From Ailurus styani (lineage: Eukaryota; Chordata; Mammalia; Carnivora; Ailuridae): DNA of 64,000 nt. Below are positions 10,801 through 23,714 of the stretch, one piece after another (position 1 is the first letter of the stretch; every line of letters starts with the position of its first letter). The position numbers and the translations under genes are program-made. The notes beneath the pieces are model-generated. The model did no database searches, was not told the DNA's origin, and was given only the letters and a program-made list of their open reading frames with translations. Where the stretch lies: positions 343 to 64,342 of the forward strand of contig LNAC01000037.1 of the NCBI GenBank assembly GCA_002007465.1, given 5' to 3'.

Positions 10801-11868
10801 CAAGGAAATTGTATACTTGGTAGACAGCTTACTGAATCAACTACCCTGTTTGAATATACTGGAAGGAAGGGAGGAAGGAAAAGTTAAAAAAAAAAAAAAG
10901 CATTCCTAATAATGAAAGAAATCAAAAGTGGTCCTTTTTCAAAGATTAAAGGATTTTCTGATTTATCTACCTCATAGACTCCCAAATATGATTGATCAAC
11001 GGTATCACCTGTGAAGGTGTTAAAAAGAAGTATTTTGAAGATTGTCTTTAGTGTTTCTGAAGGAAAATCTCCTGGAGTGAGCTCCAGTACCTGCATTTTA
11101 AAATTTTCTCCATGGTTCCATTTATCTGCTAAGTTTGGGCACTACAAATCAGTCTCTAGCTATTTTCCAAGTGAAAATACATGTAAAAGTAAGTAGTCCT
11201 TGTTTCCTCAGCATATACAAATAAAATGTATAAAAGAATATTAAATGGAGGAAAATAGATGACAATTTAATTCCAATTTTTGAACCAAAAATAAGTAATT
11301 ATGAGTCTGCTTATTATATCATTTTTTGCCTTTCTTGCATTTAATTCTTCCTAGGAAGCTAGGATATTTTATTATTCAGGTGATATGTCCAAAGTGTGAG
11401 CATTATCGATTGGTATTCATTTTTGCTTTGTTTTGATGATCCATCTGGGGGGCTAGAAGAAGTTAATTTGCCACAGAAGGTCAACCTACTCCATCATTGG
11501 GTACTACATTCTAAAGCTGACATGACCTCAAATGCCTAGCCTTAATGACAAACTCAATACACAATGTTTGAATTTGTAACTGTGGAATTTCTTCAAAAGT
11601 TTTCATTATTTAAGCTCCAAAAGAAAGTACAGTTCATATGTTCAAAGAGTAAAACTTGTAGGATCATCTACATCATCATTACTCTTTGTAACCAGACTTC
11701 ATAGATTGAACAGGATCTGGTTTTCTATTGATTGCATTTTTACAAACCTCTCAACTCTCTTGAAAGTACTTTGCACTAGAAAATGTGTATCAGTTGAAGC
11801 AAGATACAGCAGAGTCCTTCTTATAGTTTACTAATTTGCTATTATTTGTACCCTGAAAAAAATGTATT
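10801..11868. other. Mostly non-repetitive intergenic sequence
   Basis: Apart from the possible MER5-like segment and a short purine run near 10861-10900, I see no L1, SINE, or credible exon here. AT-rich, with no long conserved-looking frame. Confidence 0.5.
10985..11110. mobile_element. Possible MER5-like DNA transposon remnant
   Basis: GGTATCACCTGTGAAGG...GTTTCTGA...CAGTACCTGCATTTTAAAA resembles the palindromic MER5/hAT layout (atcacctgg... / ...gcattttaacaa). Weak match, made by eye. Confidence 0.35.
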
Positions 11869-11884
11869 ACATGCTACATTTCAA

Positions 11885-12000
11885 TTTTTAAAATTATCCG
11901 TTTTTTAAAAATAATTTATACACCCAATGTGGGGCTCAAATTCACAAACATAAGATCAAGAGTCACATGCTCTTCTTACTGAGCCAACCAGGCACCACTC
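11885..12000 (-). mobile_element. Older-type Can-SINE, minus strand, 16-bp TSD
   Basis: Reads, on the plus strand, CACCCAATGTGGGGCTCAAA ... ATCAAGAGTCACATGCTC ... GAGCCAACCAGGCACC, the older carnivore SINE body that lacks the CT-rich part. Flanked by ACATGCTACATTTCAA (11869-11884) and ACATGCTATGTTTCAG (12001-12016). Confidence 0.9.
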
Positions 12001-12016
12001 ACATGCTATGTTTCAG

Positions 12017-12869
12017 ACTGTTGAATCAAAGTCTTCGCCATTCTAAAGAAAATAGTGTGATTATATTTAAAAAATTAATTCACTTTTGCAAATGCATTAA
12101 AATGACAATTTTGAAAAAATATATTTTGACTCGTTCTTTAATTTTTTTGTTGTGGTTAACCATATTGGGTGTGTGGAAGTTTTTGGCCAGAGGAATTGTT
12201 TATTTAAAAAAAAACATTAAAATAATAAAGATTATGGAACCATTTGCAAATCCTACAATTTTAACTGGCCTAAAACTGAAATGATAAGGGTCTTTCTTAT
12301 ATTATTAGTCTTCACCAAACATCCAAATGGGATGTTGTACCCAAACTACAGTCTAATGAAAGTCATGTACTACAATATACAGAAAAAAATATATGCTGTG
12401 CTTTGAAAATGCATTTATATAAAACAAAATTTTAAAGAAAACTTGAATTATGTAACATATTTCAGTATCAGTCAGGGCTCTTGATTGCAAATACTAGAAA
12501 CTCAACTCTAATTAGCTCCATTTTGAAAATTTCTAGGCAACCAAACTTTTTGACAAAGCTGAGTGCATATGTCCTTTTAGAGTAATGATTATGACCATAA
12601 AAAAGATTCTGTCGGAAAGTGGCATCACTCATTTGAGCCACAAATTTAAAAGATTTAACAAATCTAAATGAGAGATTGAGCATTAGAATGCTTGCTGATC
12701 CTAGAAGTGAGAGATGGTGGATGAACAGTTGTCTATTGTTTTGCTCTTTTCCTAACACTTCTTGGAATAATTTACAACTATTTTGCTAGGTGCTTAACAA
12801 TTAGAGGCAGAATATAAATAATATAGGTGTACCTTGCCTTGCAGGAGTCAACAATCTAATAACAGAAAA
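12017..12869. other. Non-L1 intergenic sequence
   Basis: AT-rich unique-looking DNA. The segment near 12465-12560 (TCAGTCAGGGCTCTTGATTG) resembles a common ancient mammalian repeat that I cannot name. A 105-residue plus frame (11967-12284) and a 96-residue minus frame (12468-12758) lack any recognised domain and are not supported as genes. Confidence 0.5.
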
Positions 12870-13359
12870 CTTTTGAAATAAAAAATATATTTGACTGTAG
12901 GTGGCACATAATGTTACATTAGTTTCAAGTGTACAACATAGTGACTCAACTTCTCTATACATCATGCTATGCTCACCACAAATATAGCTACCATCTGTCA
13001 CCATACAACACTATTACAATATTATTGACTATATGCCCTATGCTGTGCCTTTTATTATGGTGCCTTATTCATTCTATAACTGGAAACCTGTATCTCCCAC
13101 TTTTTTTCACTCATTTTGCCCATCCTTCCATCCTCACGTCCTCTGGGCACCATCAGTTTGTTCTGTATTTATAGGTCTGATTCTGCTTTTTGCTTGTCTA
13201 TTCATTTGTTTTGTTTTATTTTTTAGATTCCACATATGAGTGAAATCATATGGTATTTTTTTTCAGTCTGACTTATGTCACTTAGTATGATATCCTTTGG
13301 GTTTATCCACATTATCCCAAATAGCAAGTTTCATTCTTTTTTATGGATGTGTAATTTTT

Positions 13360-13412
<53 letters not shown>

Positions 13413-14000
13413 ATCCTCTTTATCAATTTATCTATAAATGGACACTTACGTTTCTTCCATACTTGGCTATTATAAGTAAAGCAGCAATAAACATAGGGAG
13501 GTATATATATTTTCAAATTAGTGTTTTTATTTCTTTGGGTAAATGCTCAGTAGTGGAATTAGTGGATCATATGGTATTTTTATTTTTATTTTTTTAAGAA
13601 ACTTCATAGTGTTTTCCACAATGGCTCTACCAATTTATATTACCACCAACAGTACACATGGGTTCTTTTTTTCTCCATATTATCACCAACATTTGTTATT
13701 TCTTGCCTTTTTTATTATAGCCATTGTGACAAGTGTAAAGCGATATCTCATTGTGGTTTTGATTTGCATTTGTTGGATGATTAGTGATGCTGAGCATCTT
13801 TTCTTTTGTTTGTTGATCATCTGTATGTCTTTGTTTTTCAACTTGTATACTAGAGTTGTAACTGCAATTATTAATGGTTTCTGTATGTCCTTTTTCAACA
13901 TTTTATAGTTTTCTTCATATGCTTCTTGTGATTTTTTGGTAAAATTTTTTCTAAACATTTCATATTTTATAGGTGTTAGTGTAATTAGGATATTTTCTTG
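12870..14000 (-). mobile_element. L1-5: ancient LINE-1 3' part
   Basis: Minus-strand L1M-type element: 3'UTR at about 12870-13250 (GTACAACATAGTGACTCAAC), ORF2 C-terminal region at 13250-13850, then a jump to a more upstream ORF2 piece (about 13890-14000), which implies an internal deletion. ORF2 is broken. Confidence 0.85.
13362..13408. repeat. (TG)n microsatellite
   Basis: About 23 TG units inside L1-5. Confidence 0.95.
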
Positions 14001-14133
14001 TAGTCCCAGGATCAAGCCCTGCGTTGGGATCTCTGCTCAGTAGGGAGCCTTCTTCTTCCTCTGTCCTTCACCCAAATTATGCTCTCTCTCAAATTAATTA
14101 ATTAATTAAAAATAAATAAATACAAATATTTTG
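14001..14133 (+). mobile_element. 5'-truncated Can-SINE
   Basis: Starts at TAGTCCCAGGATCAAGCCCT, so the tRNA-like head is missing. Body and an ATTAATTAATTA tail are present. It lies between L1-5 and L1-6. Confidence 0.75.
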
Positions 14134-14136
14134 TCT

Positions 14137-15000
14137 CCCCAGAAAGAAGTCCCATGTTCATTCCCCCCTGCTCCCAAATCCTGCTTATCACTAATCTAAT
14201 TTCTATTTGCATGGATTTGGTATTCTGTACACTCCCAGAAAAATTGCATAATACAATATGCTGCCTTTTGTGACTGGCTTTTTCACTTCCTAATGTTTAT
14301 GATTTCTATTCATGTAGCATGTATTAGTATTTATTTTCTTTATGGCTGAATTTTATTTGCATGGATATACCACACTTTGTTTTTCAATTCTTCAGTTAAT
14401 GGACTTTTGGGTTGTCTCCACTTTGGGGTTATTATGAATAACATACTATGAATACTCTTGTACAAGTTTTTGTGTGAACAAGGTTTTAACTCTCTTGGAT
14501 ATATTCCTAGGAGAATAATAACTCAGTCATATACTAACCACATCTTTAACTACCTGAGGAACATTCAATTTTCCAGTTTCTGTGCAATTTTAAATTCTCA
14601 TAAGCAACTCAAGAGGGTTCCAATCTCTTCACATGTTTGTCACCACTTATGATTGTGTATCTTTTTATTATAGCTGTCCTAGTGTGTGTGAAGTGGTATT
14701 GCATCATGATTTTGATTTGCATTTCCTGATGTCCAGCAATATTGAGCATCTTTTCATATGAATTTTGGTTATTTGTATATGTTCTAGAGGAAGTTCTACC
14801 TGAATTATTTTTCCATCTTTCATTGGGTTATCTGTCTTTTGTGTTGCATTGCAAGAGTTCAATTTGTATACTGAATACTAGTCCATTTTTAGGCATATGG
14901 TTGGTAAATATTTTCTCCCATTCTATTGGTTGTTTGAATATTTCCTTTATGGAAGTGTTTCCTCTTTTCTAATAGAGGTGACTTATATATTAATCTCAAA
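14137..15000 (-). mobile_element. L1-6: ancient LINE-1 3' part, minus strand
   Basis: Old L1M/ME-type 3'UTR (about 14150-14350, TTTTGTGACTGGCTTTTTC) followed by the ORF2 C-terminal region to about 15000. It repeats the ORF2-end content of L1-5, so it is a separate insertion. Confidence 0.8.
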
Positions 15001-15378
15001 GCATGTGTTGGGGGCAGGGATCATTAGAAGAACACTCCAAGAACAAAAAAACTGCCTTTCCTTCACCCATCAAAAAAATTTCCTTCACCCATCCCCCAGC
15101 CTAGATACAAGACCTTAATTAACAAGGTCAACACAACACTTTCCAACCAGCTTGCAAACAGTGTACCTCAACTTTTGTTCTCCAATGGAAATGCCCCCTC
15201 AACCCCAGCCTGGACAAGATTTTTCCCGTTTTCCCCCACAAGGGATCCACATGGACATTGCTAACATTGTGATCCCTGTCTCTGCGTTATTCTGTGGTCT
15301 TACCTCTTCCAAATACATCCTTGGCCAGAGTTAGTATGAAGCAGTTATATAAGCTTTGCAGTGTGAAACAGCCCCCAA
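15001..15378. other. Unassigned non-L1 block between two L1s
   Basis: GC-richer than its surroundings. It holds a direct duplication of TTTCCTTCACCCATC (near 15056 and 15077) and a TATATAAGC word near 15346. Not L1 or SINE by eye. An old LTR fragment is possible but not shown. Confidence 0.4.
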
Positions 15379-16793
15379 AGAGGCCAGCACTATTCCAAAG
15401 TGACTCCTGCCACAGGGAGTGGGGAAGGTAACCACATACACCACTGCAACTGTGGCCCCATCAGTGTGTTGAGGACAGAATCATGTCTGATTACAAGCTG
15501 CACCAACCAATAAAAGTTTCTCAAGGGACAACAAAGGGAGAGCATCTTGAAGTTCTGTGTTACTGAATCCCTTGTAAACATGTGATGTGATTTGACTAAA
15601 AAACTAATGAAGCTGAAGAATGGTCAACTAACAATATGGGGACCAAATAAAGGAGTGCCATTGTGAATAACTAGACTGAAGGAAAACAATGTTCACCCAT
15701 GACAGTAGGGTGTACACAACATACATAAGACACACCACTGGAACACCAATTTCTGGTGAAAGGGGGCATTGAACTCCAGGGTAATACAGGATTTCTTATT
15801 CATAAGGCCACTACTTTCAACAGCATGAGACGTGGCTAAATTTATTAACATATAGAAACAGAAACAGAAGGCTAGACATAATGAGGAGACAAAGGAGTAT
15901 GTCCCAAATAAAAGAACAGGACAAATCAGAGCAAGAGAACAAAAGATAATGGAGATAAGTAAAATAACTGAGAACAAATTTAAAGTAATGATCATAGAGA
16001 CACTATCTGGACTTGAGAAAAGAGTGGAAGACCTCTTTGAGGCCCATAACAAAGAGAAAACAGAAAATAATTAACCATAGATAAAGAACTCAATAAGTGT
16101 AATAAAAAAATACACTAGATAGAATATATAGTAGACTAGAAGAAGCAGAAGAATGGAACAGAGACCTATAAGACAGAGTAAAGGAAAGGAATCCTGCTGA
16201 ACAGGAAAGAGTAAAATAATAAAAAAATGAAAATTGACTAAAGAAACTCAGTGATACCATCAAGCATAATAACATTTGCATTACAGGGTTCCCAAAAAGA
16301 AGAAAGGGGGCAAAAAATGTATTTGAATAAATAGTAGCTGAAACTTCTCTAATCAAGGGGAAAAGATGTAAATCCAGATTCAGGAGGCACGGAGAGCACC
16401 CAACAATATTAACTCAATAGGTCCACAGCAAGACAAATAGTAATTAAAATGGAAAAAAATAGTTGTATAGATAATATGTTAAAAAGAACAAGAGAAAACA
16501 GTGACATTCAAGGAAAAATTCATAAGGCCATCAGCTGACTTTTCAGCAGAAACTTTGCAAGCCAGAAGAAAGTGGCATAATATATTCACAGTACAGAAAG
16601 AAAAAGGAAAAAAAACAAACAAAACTACAAACAAGAAAACTCTATCCAGTAGTCTATCATTCAGGATAAAATAAGAGATTTTTTCCTAGACAAACAAAGT
16701 TAAAGAGATTCATGACCTTTAATACAGCCCACAAGAAAAGTTAAAGAGAATTCTTTCAGTTGAAAGGAAAGATCATAAGTAGGAGTAAAAAAG
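15379..16793 (+). mobile_element. L1-7 (part 1): old LINE-1 5'UTR and ORF1
   Basis: Plus-strand L1 of an older carnivore subfamily. The 5'UTR end is at about 15379-15850 and decayed ORF1 at about 15870-16740 (coiled-coil and RNA-binding region, ending GAAACTTTGCAAGCCAGAAG...). ORF1 has many stops. The element is interrupted at 16794 by L1-8; its inter-ORF sequence resumes at about 26923. Confidence 0.75.
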
Positions 16794-18451
16794 GTAGGGA
16801 GGCAAGATGGTGGCAGAGCAAGGGACCTCATTTCATCTGGTCCCTCGAATTTAGCTAGGTATCTAGCAAACTATTCTGAACACACATGCATTCAACCTAA
16901 GATGTAAGAAAATATATCCAGACCTCTACACACAGAAAAATGCCTGTTTTTTGTAGGAGCTGCAGAATTGTGAATCTTTGTGGAAATATCATAAGACAAA
17001 TTGAAGGCAGAGGGAACCTCCATAAACCAGCTGCAGGAAAGTGATTTAACACCAGAGTGCAAAATTAGAACCCTTATAAATTTGCTCCAGTGAGAGACAT
17101 CCCTTTCTCAGGAGGGTACAGCAGATGAATAGAGAATATTTTTAGGCTGGTCTTTGTGGTCTCAGGATCCCAGGAGACTCAGAAGGAACAGGGGAGCCTG
17201 AGCCAACAGAGTGCCCAAGGAGTGGAGTAGGGAATTGCTTATGTTCAGTGAGCCCAATCACAGCTCTGGTCACCATAAACAGTGAGGAGGGCTGATAGGG
17301 AGACCTCTTTTTGCCTAATCACCTGGAAAGGTCTGGAACATGCAGGCCCCTTACCATTCCCTGGCAGGGAAGAAACTGCTGTACCCAGACTGGGCAACAG
17401 GTCTCAAGTTGGCAGTGGCCCTGGAAAAGACAGTAGGATGGCACCTAGGCATGACCTGAGAACAGCAGAGTGGGGTGCACACCTGAGCCCACAACCACTT
17501 GCAGCTGCAAAGACACTTGGCACAGTGATGATCATGGGCCCTGGGGATCCCCAGCAAGGGAGTTTCAGTGGGAGAAAACTGCACAAGTCTGTGGAGTTTA
17601 GTGTGTGCAGAAATGAAGATGGTTTGATCTGGAGGGTTTATTGTTGGGGGGTGTGAACTTGTGGCTCTGGACTGGAAATCCTGGAGCAACCATATTTGCT
17701 TTGACTCTCTGAAGAGGCTCAGGAAGCCACCAAGGAACAAAAACCACACTGACAAAGAGCTCACTTTAAACCCATTCCCTCTGACAAAGGGTGGGGCAAC
17801 TCCACACAGGCAAAGACACCTGAGAAGCTGAGCAGCAGGCCCCTCTCCCAGAAGACAATCTGGAAGAACAGGTGAATGACAAGCTTAAGGATTCCACAGG
17901 ACTGTAAATCTCCAAAGCCAGGGGAAAATAAAATATTGAGCTCCAGGTTTTTCCTCATGACTCATTTACCCCTCAGGCTAAAATTTTACATTTCTTTTTT
18001 TTTTCTTTTTCTTTCTTTCTTTTTTTTTTAACCTTTTCCATTTCAAATAGATTCTTATTCTCCAACTTATTTTTAAATTGCTTTTTAACTTTTATTTTTT
18101 CACATCTACATTTGACATATTTATGCCCCATTCTAGTATTTTTTTCACTATGTTCAATTTTATTTTGATATACATAGTTCTGATTTCTTTGCAATTTTGG
18201 GATATAGTGTCTCTAACACACAGACCAAAATTCAATCAAGAACAAGCAGATCATCCTGCTTTGTCCACCATGAGAGATTATAGTCTCTCACCCCTCCATG
18301 TTTTTTTATTGTTTTGGATCATTGTTGGTTTGTTTGCATATCTTTGGTAGCTTCTGACCACTTCAGATTTTTTCTAAGTTGCATATTGCTTGGGTTATTG
18401 TTGATACTTTGGACTCTGTTTATTTGCTCACCCAATCTTTCACTGGACAGA

Positions 18452-19290
18452 ATGAATAGGACAAGAACCAGAGGCAATGGCCTCTGTCACATAAATAATG
18501 GATATGGATATAGGTGAGATGTCAGAGATAGAATTCAGGATAGCAATTATAAGGTTAACAACTAGGCTTGAAAAAAAACATCCATGGCATTAAAGAATCT
18601 CTAAGGACAAAAATGAGATCTAATAAGGCTGAACCATAAAAATGCTATGAATGAGATTCAGTCTAAATTGGATGCTCTAACAGCTATGGTCAATGAGACA
18701 GAAGAGAGGATAAGTGATCTAGAGGACAGGCTGATGGAAAGAAAGTGAAGAAAAGAGAGAAACAACTCATAGCACATGAAGACGGGCTTAGAGAATTTAA
18801 TGATGCATTGAAAAGAAGCAATATCAGAATCAGCAGGATCCAAGAGGGGGTGGAAAGAAAGACAGGGATAGAAAATATATTTGAGCAAATCATGGCTAAG
18901 AACATCCCTAATCTGGGGGAGGAAACAAGCATTCATTCTAAGAGGCAAAGAGGACCCCTCCCAAAATGAGTAAAAACATATCAACACCCTAAAACATAAT
19001 AGTGAAGCTTACAGATCTTAGATCCAAGGAAGCTATTCTGAGAGCACCTGGAGATAAGAGATTTCTTATGTACAGAGGAGCATCAGAATAATTTCAGACT
19101 TGTCTCCAGAAACCTGGCAAACCAGAAAGGGATGGCAAGATGTATTCAGGGTACTTAATGAGAAGAACATGCAGCCAAGAATATTTTATCCAGCATGGCT
19201 GTCATTCAGAATGGAGGGAGAGACATCTTCCAGGACTGGCCAAAACTGAAAGTATATGTGACCACCAAGGCAAATATGCAAGAAATATTA
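18452..19290 (+). pseudogene. L1-8 ORF1 remnant (L1 RNA-binding protein)
   Basis: L1 ORF1 encodes a trimeric coiled-coil RNA chaperone that packages L1 RNA. Here the ATG at 18452 opens only a short frame before a stop. The middle (18745-18969) still reads as a charged helical stretch followed by IRISRIQEGVERK, the RRM-entry motif (usually a variant of NVRIIGVPEGVE). The C-terminal domain is in another frame (19140-19328). A pseudogene. Confidence 0.8.
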
Positions 19291-21044
19291 AGGGGGATTC
19301 TATAAATGAAGAAAGACCACAAGAGTAATATAAATCAGAAATTTACAGAGACAATCTATAGAAACAGAGAATGTACAGACAATAAGATGGCAATACATTC
19401 ATATCTTTCAATAATTACTCTCAAAATGAACAGCCTAAATGTTCCCATGAAATGGCATGGGATTACAGATTGGACACAACGACAGGACCCATCCATATAC
19501 TGTCTACAAGAGACTCGTTTTGGTCCTAAAGACACCTCCAGATTGAATGTGAGGACTTGGACAATCATTTAGCATGTCAATAGATCTCCAAAGAAAGCTG
19601 GGGTAACAATTCTCATATCAGACAAATTAGATTTTAAAACAAAGACTGTAGTAAAATATGTAAAGGGACACTATATCATACTTAAAGTGTCTATCCAATA
19701 GGAAAATCTAATAATTATAAATAACTATGCCCCTAACATGGGAACAATCAACTACATAAGCCAGCTGGTAACCAAAATAAAGAATCATATCAAAAATAAT
19801 ATATTAATACTAGATCTCAACACTCCTCTCAGCAATTGATAGATAATCTAAGCAGAAGATCAACAGAGAAACAAGAGCTTTCTTTGTATGACACATTGAA
19901 CCAGATAGACTTCGCAGATATATACAGAATATTCCACCTGAAAACAACAGAATATTCATTCTTCTCAAATACACAAGAAACTTTCTTCAGAATAGATCAC
20001 ATACTGAGTCACACAAATCGGGTGTCAGCCGATACCAAAAGATTGAGATTTTCCCCTGCATGTTATCAGACCATGCCTTGAAACTGGAACTTAACCACAA
20101 GAAAAAATTTAGAAAGAATTAAAGCACTTGGATATTGAAGAGCATCATGCTAAAGAATGATTGGGTCAACCACAAAATTAAAGAAGAATTTAAACAATAC
20201 ATACAAAGTAATGAGAATGAAAACACATTGGTTCAAAACCTATGGGATACTATAAAGGGAGTCCTAAGGGGAAAATACATAGCCATCCAAGCCTCTCTCA
20301 AAAAAGTAGAAAAATCCCAAGTGCACAAGTGAATGTTACACCTAAAGGAGCTGGAGAAAGAAGAGCAAACAAGACCTAAACCAGGCAGGAGAAGCGAAAT
20401 AATAAAGACTAGAATCACAATCAGTGAAATAGAAACCAGAAAAAAACCCAGTAGAACAGATTAACAAAACTAGAAGCTGGTTCTTTGAAATAATTAATAA
20501 GATCAATAAACTTCTGGCCAGCCTTAATCATAAAAAAGAGAAGGAACTCAAATTAATAAAATCATGAATGCAAGGGAAGAAACCGGATTAACACCATAGA
20601 AATAGAAAAAAATTTTAGAATTTATTACTAGCAACTATATGCCAATAGATGGATGCCTTCCTGGAAACTTATAAACTACCAAGACTGGAACAGCAAGAAA
20701 TAGACAATCTGAACATCCCAATAACCAGTAATGAAGTTGAAGCTGTAATCAAAAGCCTCCCCCCAAAAAACAATAGTCCAGGTCCAGATGGGTCCCCAGG
20801 GGAATTCTACCAAACATTTAAAGAATAAATAATACCTATTCTACATAAACTGTTTCAAAAAACGGGAACAGAAAGAAAACCCAAATGGGTTCTATGAGGC
20901 CAACATTACCCTGATTTCAAAACTAGGCAAAGACCTCATCAAAACGGACAATTATAGACCAATATCACTGATGAACATGAATGCCAAAATACTCAACAAG
21001 ATCTTAGCCAATAGAATTCAACAGTACTTTAAAAAGATTATTCA

Positions 21045-21242
21045 GGGCGCCTGGGTGGCTCAGTGGGTTAAAGCCTCTGCCTTCAGCTCAGGTCATGATC
21101 TCAGGGTCCTGGAATCAAGGCCCGCATTGGGCTCCCTGCTCGGCAAGGACCCTGCTTCCTCCTCTCTCTCTGCCTGCCTTTCAGCCTACTTGTGATCTCT
21201 CTCTCTCTCTGTCAAATAAATAAATAAAATCTTTAAAAAAAT
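21045..21242 (+). mobile_element. Can-SINE with 14-bp TSD in L1-8 ORF2
   Basis: Plus-strand SINE from GGGCGCCTGGGTGGCTCAG to its A-rich tail, flanked by AAAAAGATTATTCA (21031-21044) and AAAAGGATTATTCA (21243-21256). The single mismatch suggests a fairly recent insertion. Confidence 0.95.
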
Positions 21243-21851
21243 AAAAGGATTATTCACCATGACCAAGTGGTAGCCCTCAGATGTAAGGGTGAGCCAACAT
21301 TTGCAAATCAATTGACATGACAGAGCACATTAATAAGAGAAAAGACAAGGAACATGCTATCCTCTCAACTGATGCAGACAAAGCATTTGAGAAAATACAA
21401 CATCCTTTACTGAATAAAACTTTCAGATTGTAGGGATAGAGGGACTATTTCTCAATATCATAAAAGCCATCTATGAAAAACCCAAAGTGAATATTATTCT
21501 CAATGGGGAAAACCTGAGAGCATTCCCATTGAGACCAGGAACACAACAAGGATGCCCATTCTTGCCACTATTCTTCAACATAGTACTAGAAGTCCTAGCA
21601 ACAGCAATCAGACAACAAAAAGACATAAAAGGTATTCAAATTGGAAAAGAAGTCAAACTCTCCCTCTTCACAGATGGCATGATACTTAATGTGGAAAATC
21701 CAAAAGACTCCACCCCCTAATTACTAGAACTCATACTGCAATTCATAAACGTGCAGGATACAAAATCAATGCACAGAAATAAGTTGCTTTTCTATACACT
21801 AACAATGTAACTGTAGAAAAAGAAATTAAGGAATCAATTCCATTTATAATA

Positions 21852-21899
21852 GCAGAAGAAGAAGAAGAAGAAGAAGAAGAAGAGGAGGAGGAGGAAGAA
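21852..21899. repeat. (GAA)n(GAG)n repeat in L1-8 ORF2
   Basis: About 11 GAA units passing into GAG units, placed just after the RT catalytic region of L1-8. Purine-only strand. Confidence 0.95.
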
Positions 21900-23714
21900 T
21901 GTAAGCTACCTAGGAAAAAACCTAATTAGGAAGTAAAGGATCTATATTCTAGTAACTACAGAATACTTATGAAATAAATTGAGGAAGACACAAAAATACG
22001 GAAAAAATTCCATGCTCATGGATTGGAAGAAGAAACATTGCTAAAATGACCATACTTCCCTGAGTAATCTACACTTTCACTGCCATGCTTATTAAAATAC
22101 CTTTGGAATTTTTCACAGAACTGGAACAAACAATCCTAAAATTTGTATGGAACTAGAAAAGACCCCAAATCACCAAGGATATATTGAAAAAGAAAAAAAA
22201 AGAAAAAGAAAAAAAGCTGGGGACATCACATTGCATGAATTCAAGCTATATTACAAAGCTGTGATCACCAAAACAGGATGGTATTGGGACAAAAACTGAC
22301 ACATAGATCAATGGAACAGAGTAGAGACTCCAGAAATGGACCTTCAGCTCTATAGTCAACTAATCTTTGACAAACCAGGAAAACATATCCAATGGGAAAA
22401 AGACAATCTCTTCAATAAATGGTGTTTGGAAGATTGGACAGCTACATACAGAATGAAGCCAGACCATTCTCTTACACAAACACAAAGATAAACTCAAAGG
22501 GGATGAAATGCTTCAATGTGAGACAGGAATCCATCAAAATCCTAAAGGAGAACATATACAGTAACACCTTCGACATCGACCACAGCAAATTCTTTCAAGA
22601 CACATCAGCAAAGGCAAGGGAAACAAAAGCAAAAATGAACTTTTGGGACTTCATCAAGATAAAAAGCTTCTGCACAGTAAATAAAATAAACAGTCAACAA
22701 AAGTAAAAGGCAAGCCATAGAATGGGAGAAGATATTTGCAAATGACATTACAGATAAAGGGCTGATATCCACCATCAATAAAGAACTTCTCAAACTCAAC
22801 ATCCAAAAAACAAATAGTCCAGTCAAAAAATGGGCAGAAGACATGAACAGACACTTTTCCAAGAAGACATCCAGATGGCTAACGGATATAAGAAAATATG
22901 TTCAACATCACTCATCATTAGGGAAATACAAATCAAAATCACAAAGAGATACCACCTTACATCTGTTAGAATGGCAAAATTAATAAAACAGGAAACAACA
23001 AATATTGGCAAGGATATGGAGAACGGGGAACCCCTTTACACTGTTGGTGAGAACGCAAGCTAGTACAGCCACTCTGGAAAACATTATGGAGGTTCCTCAA
23101 GATGTTAAAAATAGAGCTACCCTGTGACTCCACAATTGCACTATGGTTGCACTACTATTTACCCCAAAGATACAGATGTAGTAAAAACAAGGGCCATAAG
23201 CACCCCAATGTTCATAGCAGCAATGTCCACAATAGTCAATCTGTGGAAGGAGATGATAAACCCTTCAACAGATGAAGGAATAATGAAGATGTGGCTCATA
23301 TACACAATGAAATATTACTTAACCATCAGAAAGAATGAATACCCACCATCTGCATTGACATCGATGAGACTGGAGGGTATTATGTTAAGTGAAATAAATC
23401 AAAGAGAGAAAGACAATTATCACATGGTTTCACTCAGATGTGAAATATAAGGAATAACATGGAACAGTATAAGGAAAGGATAGGGAAACTGAAGGGGGAG
23501 ATATCAGAAGGGGAGATGAACCATGAGAGATTATGGACTCCAGGAATCAAACTGAGGGTTTTAGAGGGGAGGAGGTGGGGTTATAGGGTAGCCGGGTCAT
23601 GTGTATTGAGGTGGGCCTGTGCACTGGGTGTTAAACGCAACTAATGAATCACTGAACACTACATCAAAAACTAATGATATACTATACAGTAGCCAAGTGA
23701 ACATTAAAAAAAAA

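Larger units (their letters stand above)
19388..23450 (+). pseudogene. L1-8 ORF2 remnant (endonuclease/reverse transcriptase)
   Basis: ORF2 encodes the endonuclease and reverse transcriptase that carry out target-primed reverse transcription. Visible parts: N-terminal endonuclease with the YCLQETRFGPKDTSRL motif (about 19500), the RT region about 20800-21900 with the catalytic box degraded to FTDG (normally F/YADD) near 21668, and the C-terminal region ending YLTIRKNEYPP...DNYHMVSLRCEI at 23450. Interrupted by a SINE and a (GAA)n/(GAG)n expansion, with many frameshifts. Confidence 0.85.
16794..23714 (+). mobile_element. L1-8: near full-length LINE-1, inactive
   Basis: Starts GGCAAGATGGTGGCAGAGC near 16802 and ends with the A-tail at 23706-23714: about 6.9 kb including a 200-bp SINE. 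Order: 5'UTR 16794-18451, ORF1 18452-19290, ORF2 19388-23450, 3'UTR to 23705. Same subfamily as L1-24, judging by the shared start (TTTCATCTGGTCC...) and ORF order. It interrupts L1-7. Stops and frameshifts in both ORFs make it non-autonomous. Confidence 0.9.

Noticed and set aside
15001..15378. A retroviral LTR
   Set aside because: No matching second LTR, no clear terminal inverted bases, no internal retroviral sequence and no flanking duplication could be seen, so it is reported only as unassigned.
21045..21200. Pol III A- and B-box motifs as functional tRNA genes (here and in every Can-SINE)
   Set aside because: The tRNA-like heads are followed by the CT-rich SINE body and A-rich tail and are flanked by target duplications. 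They are retroposons, and no complete cloverleaf is present.
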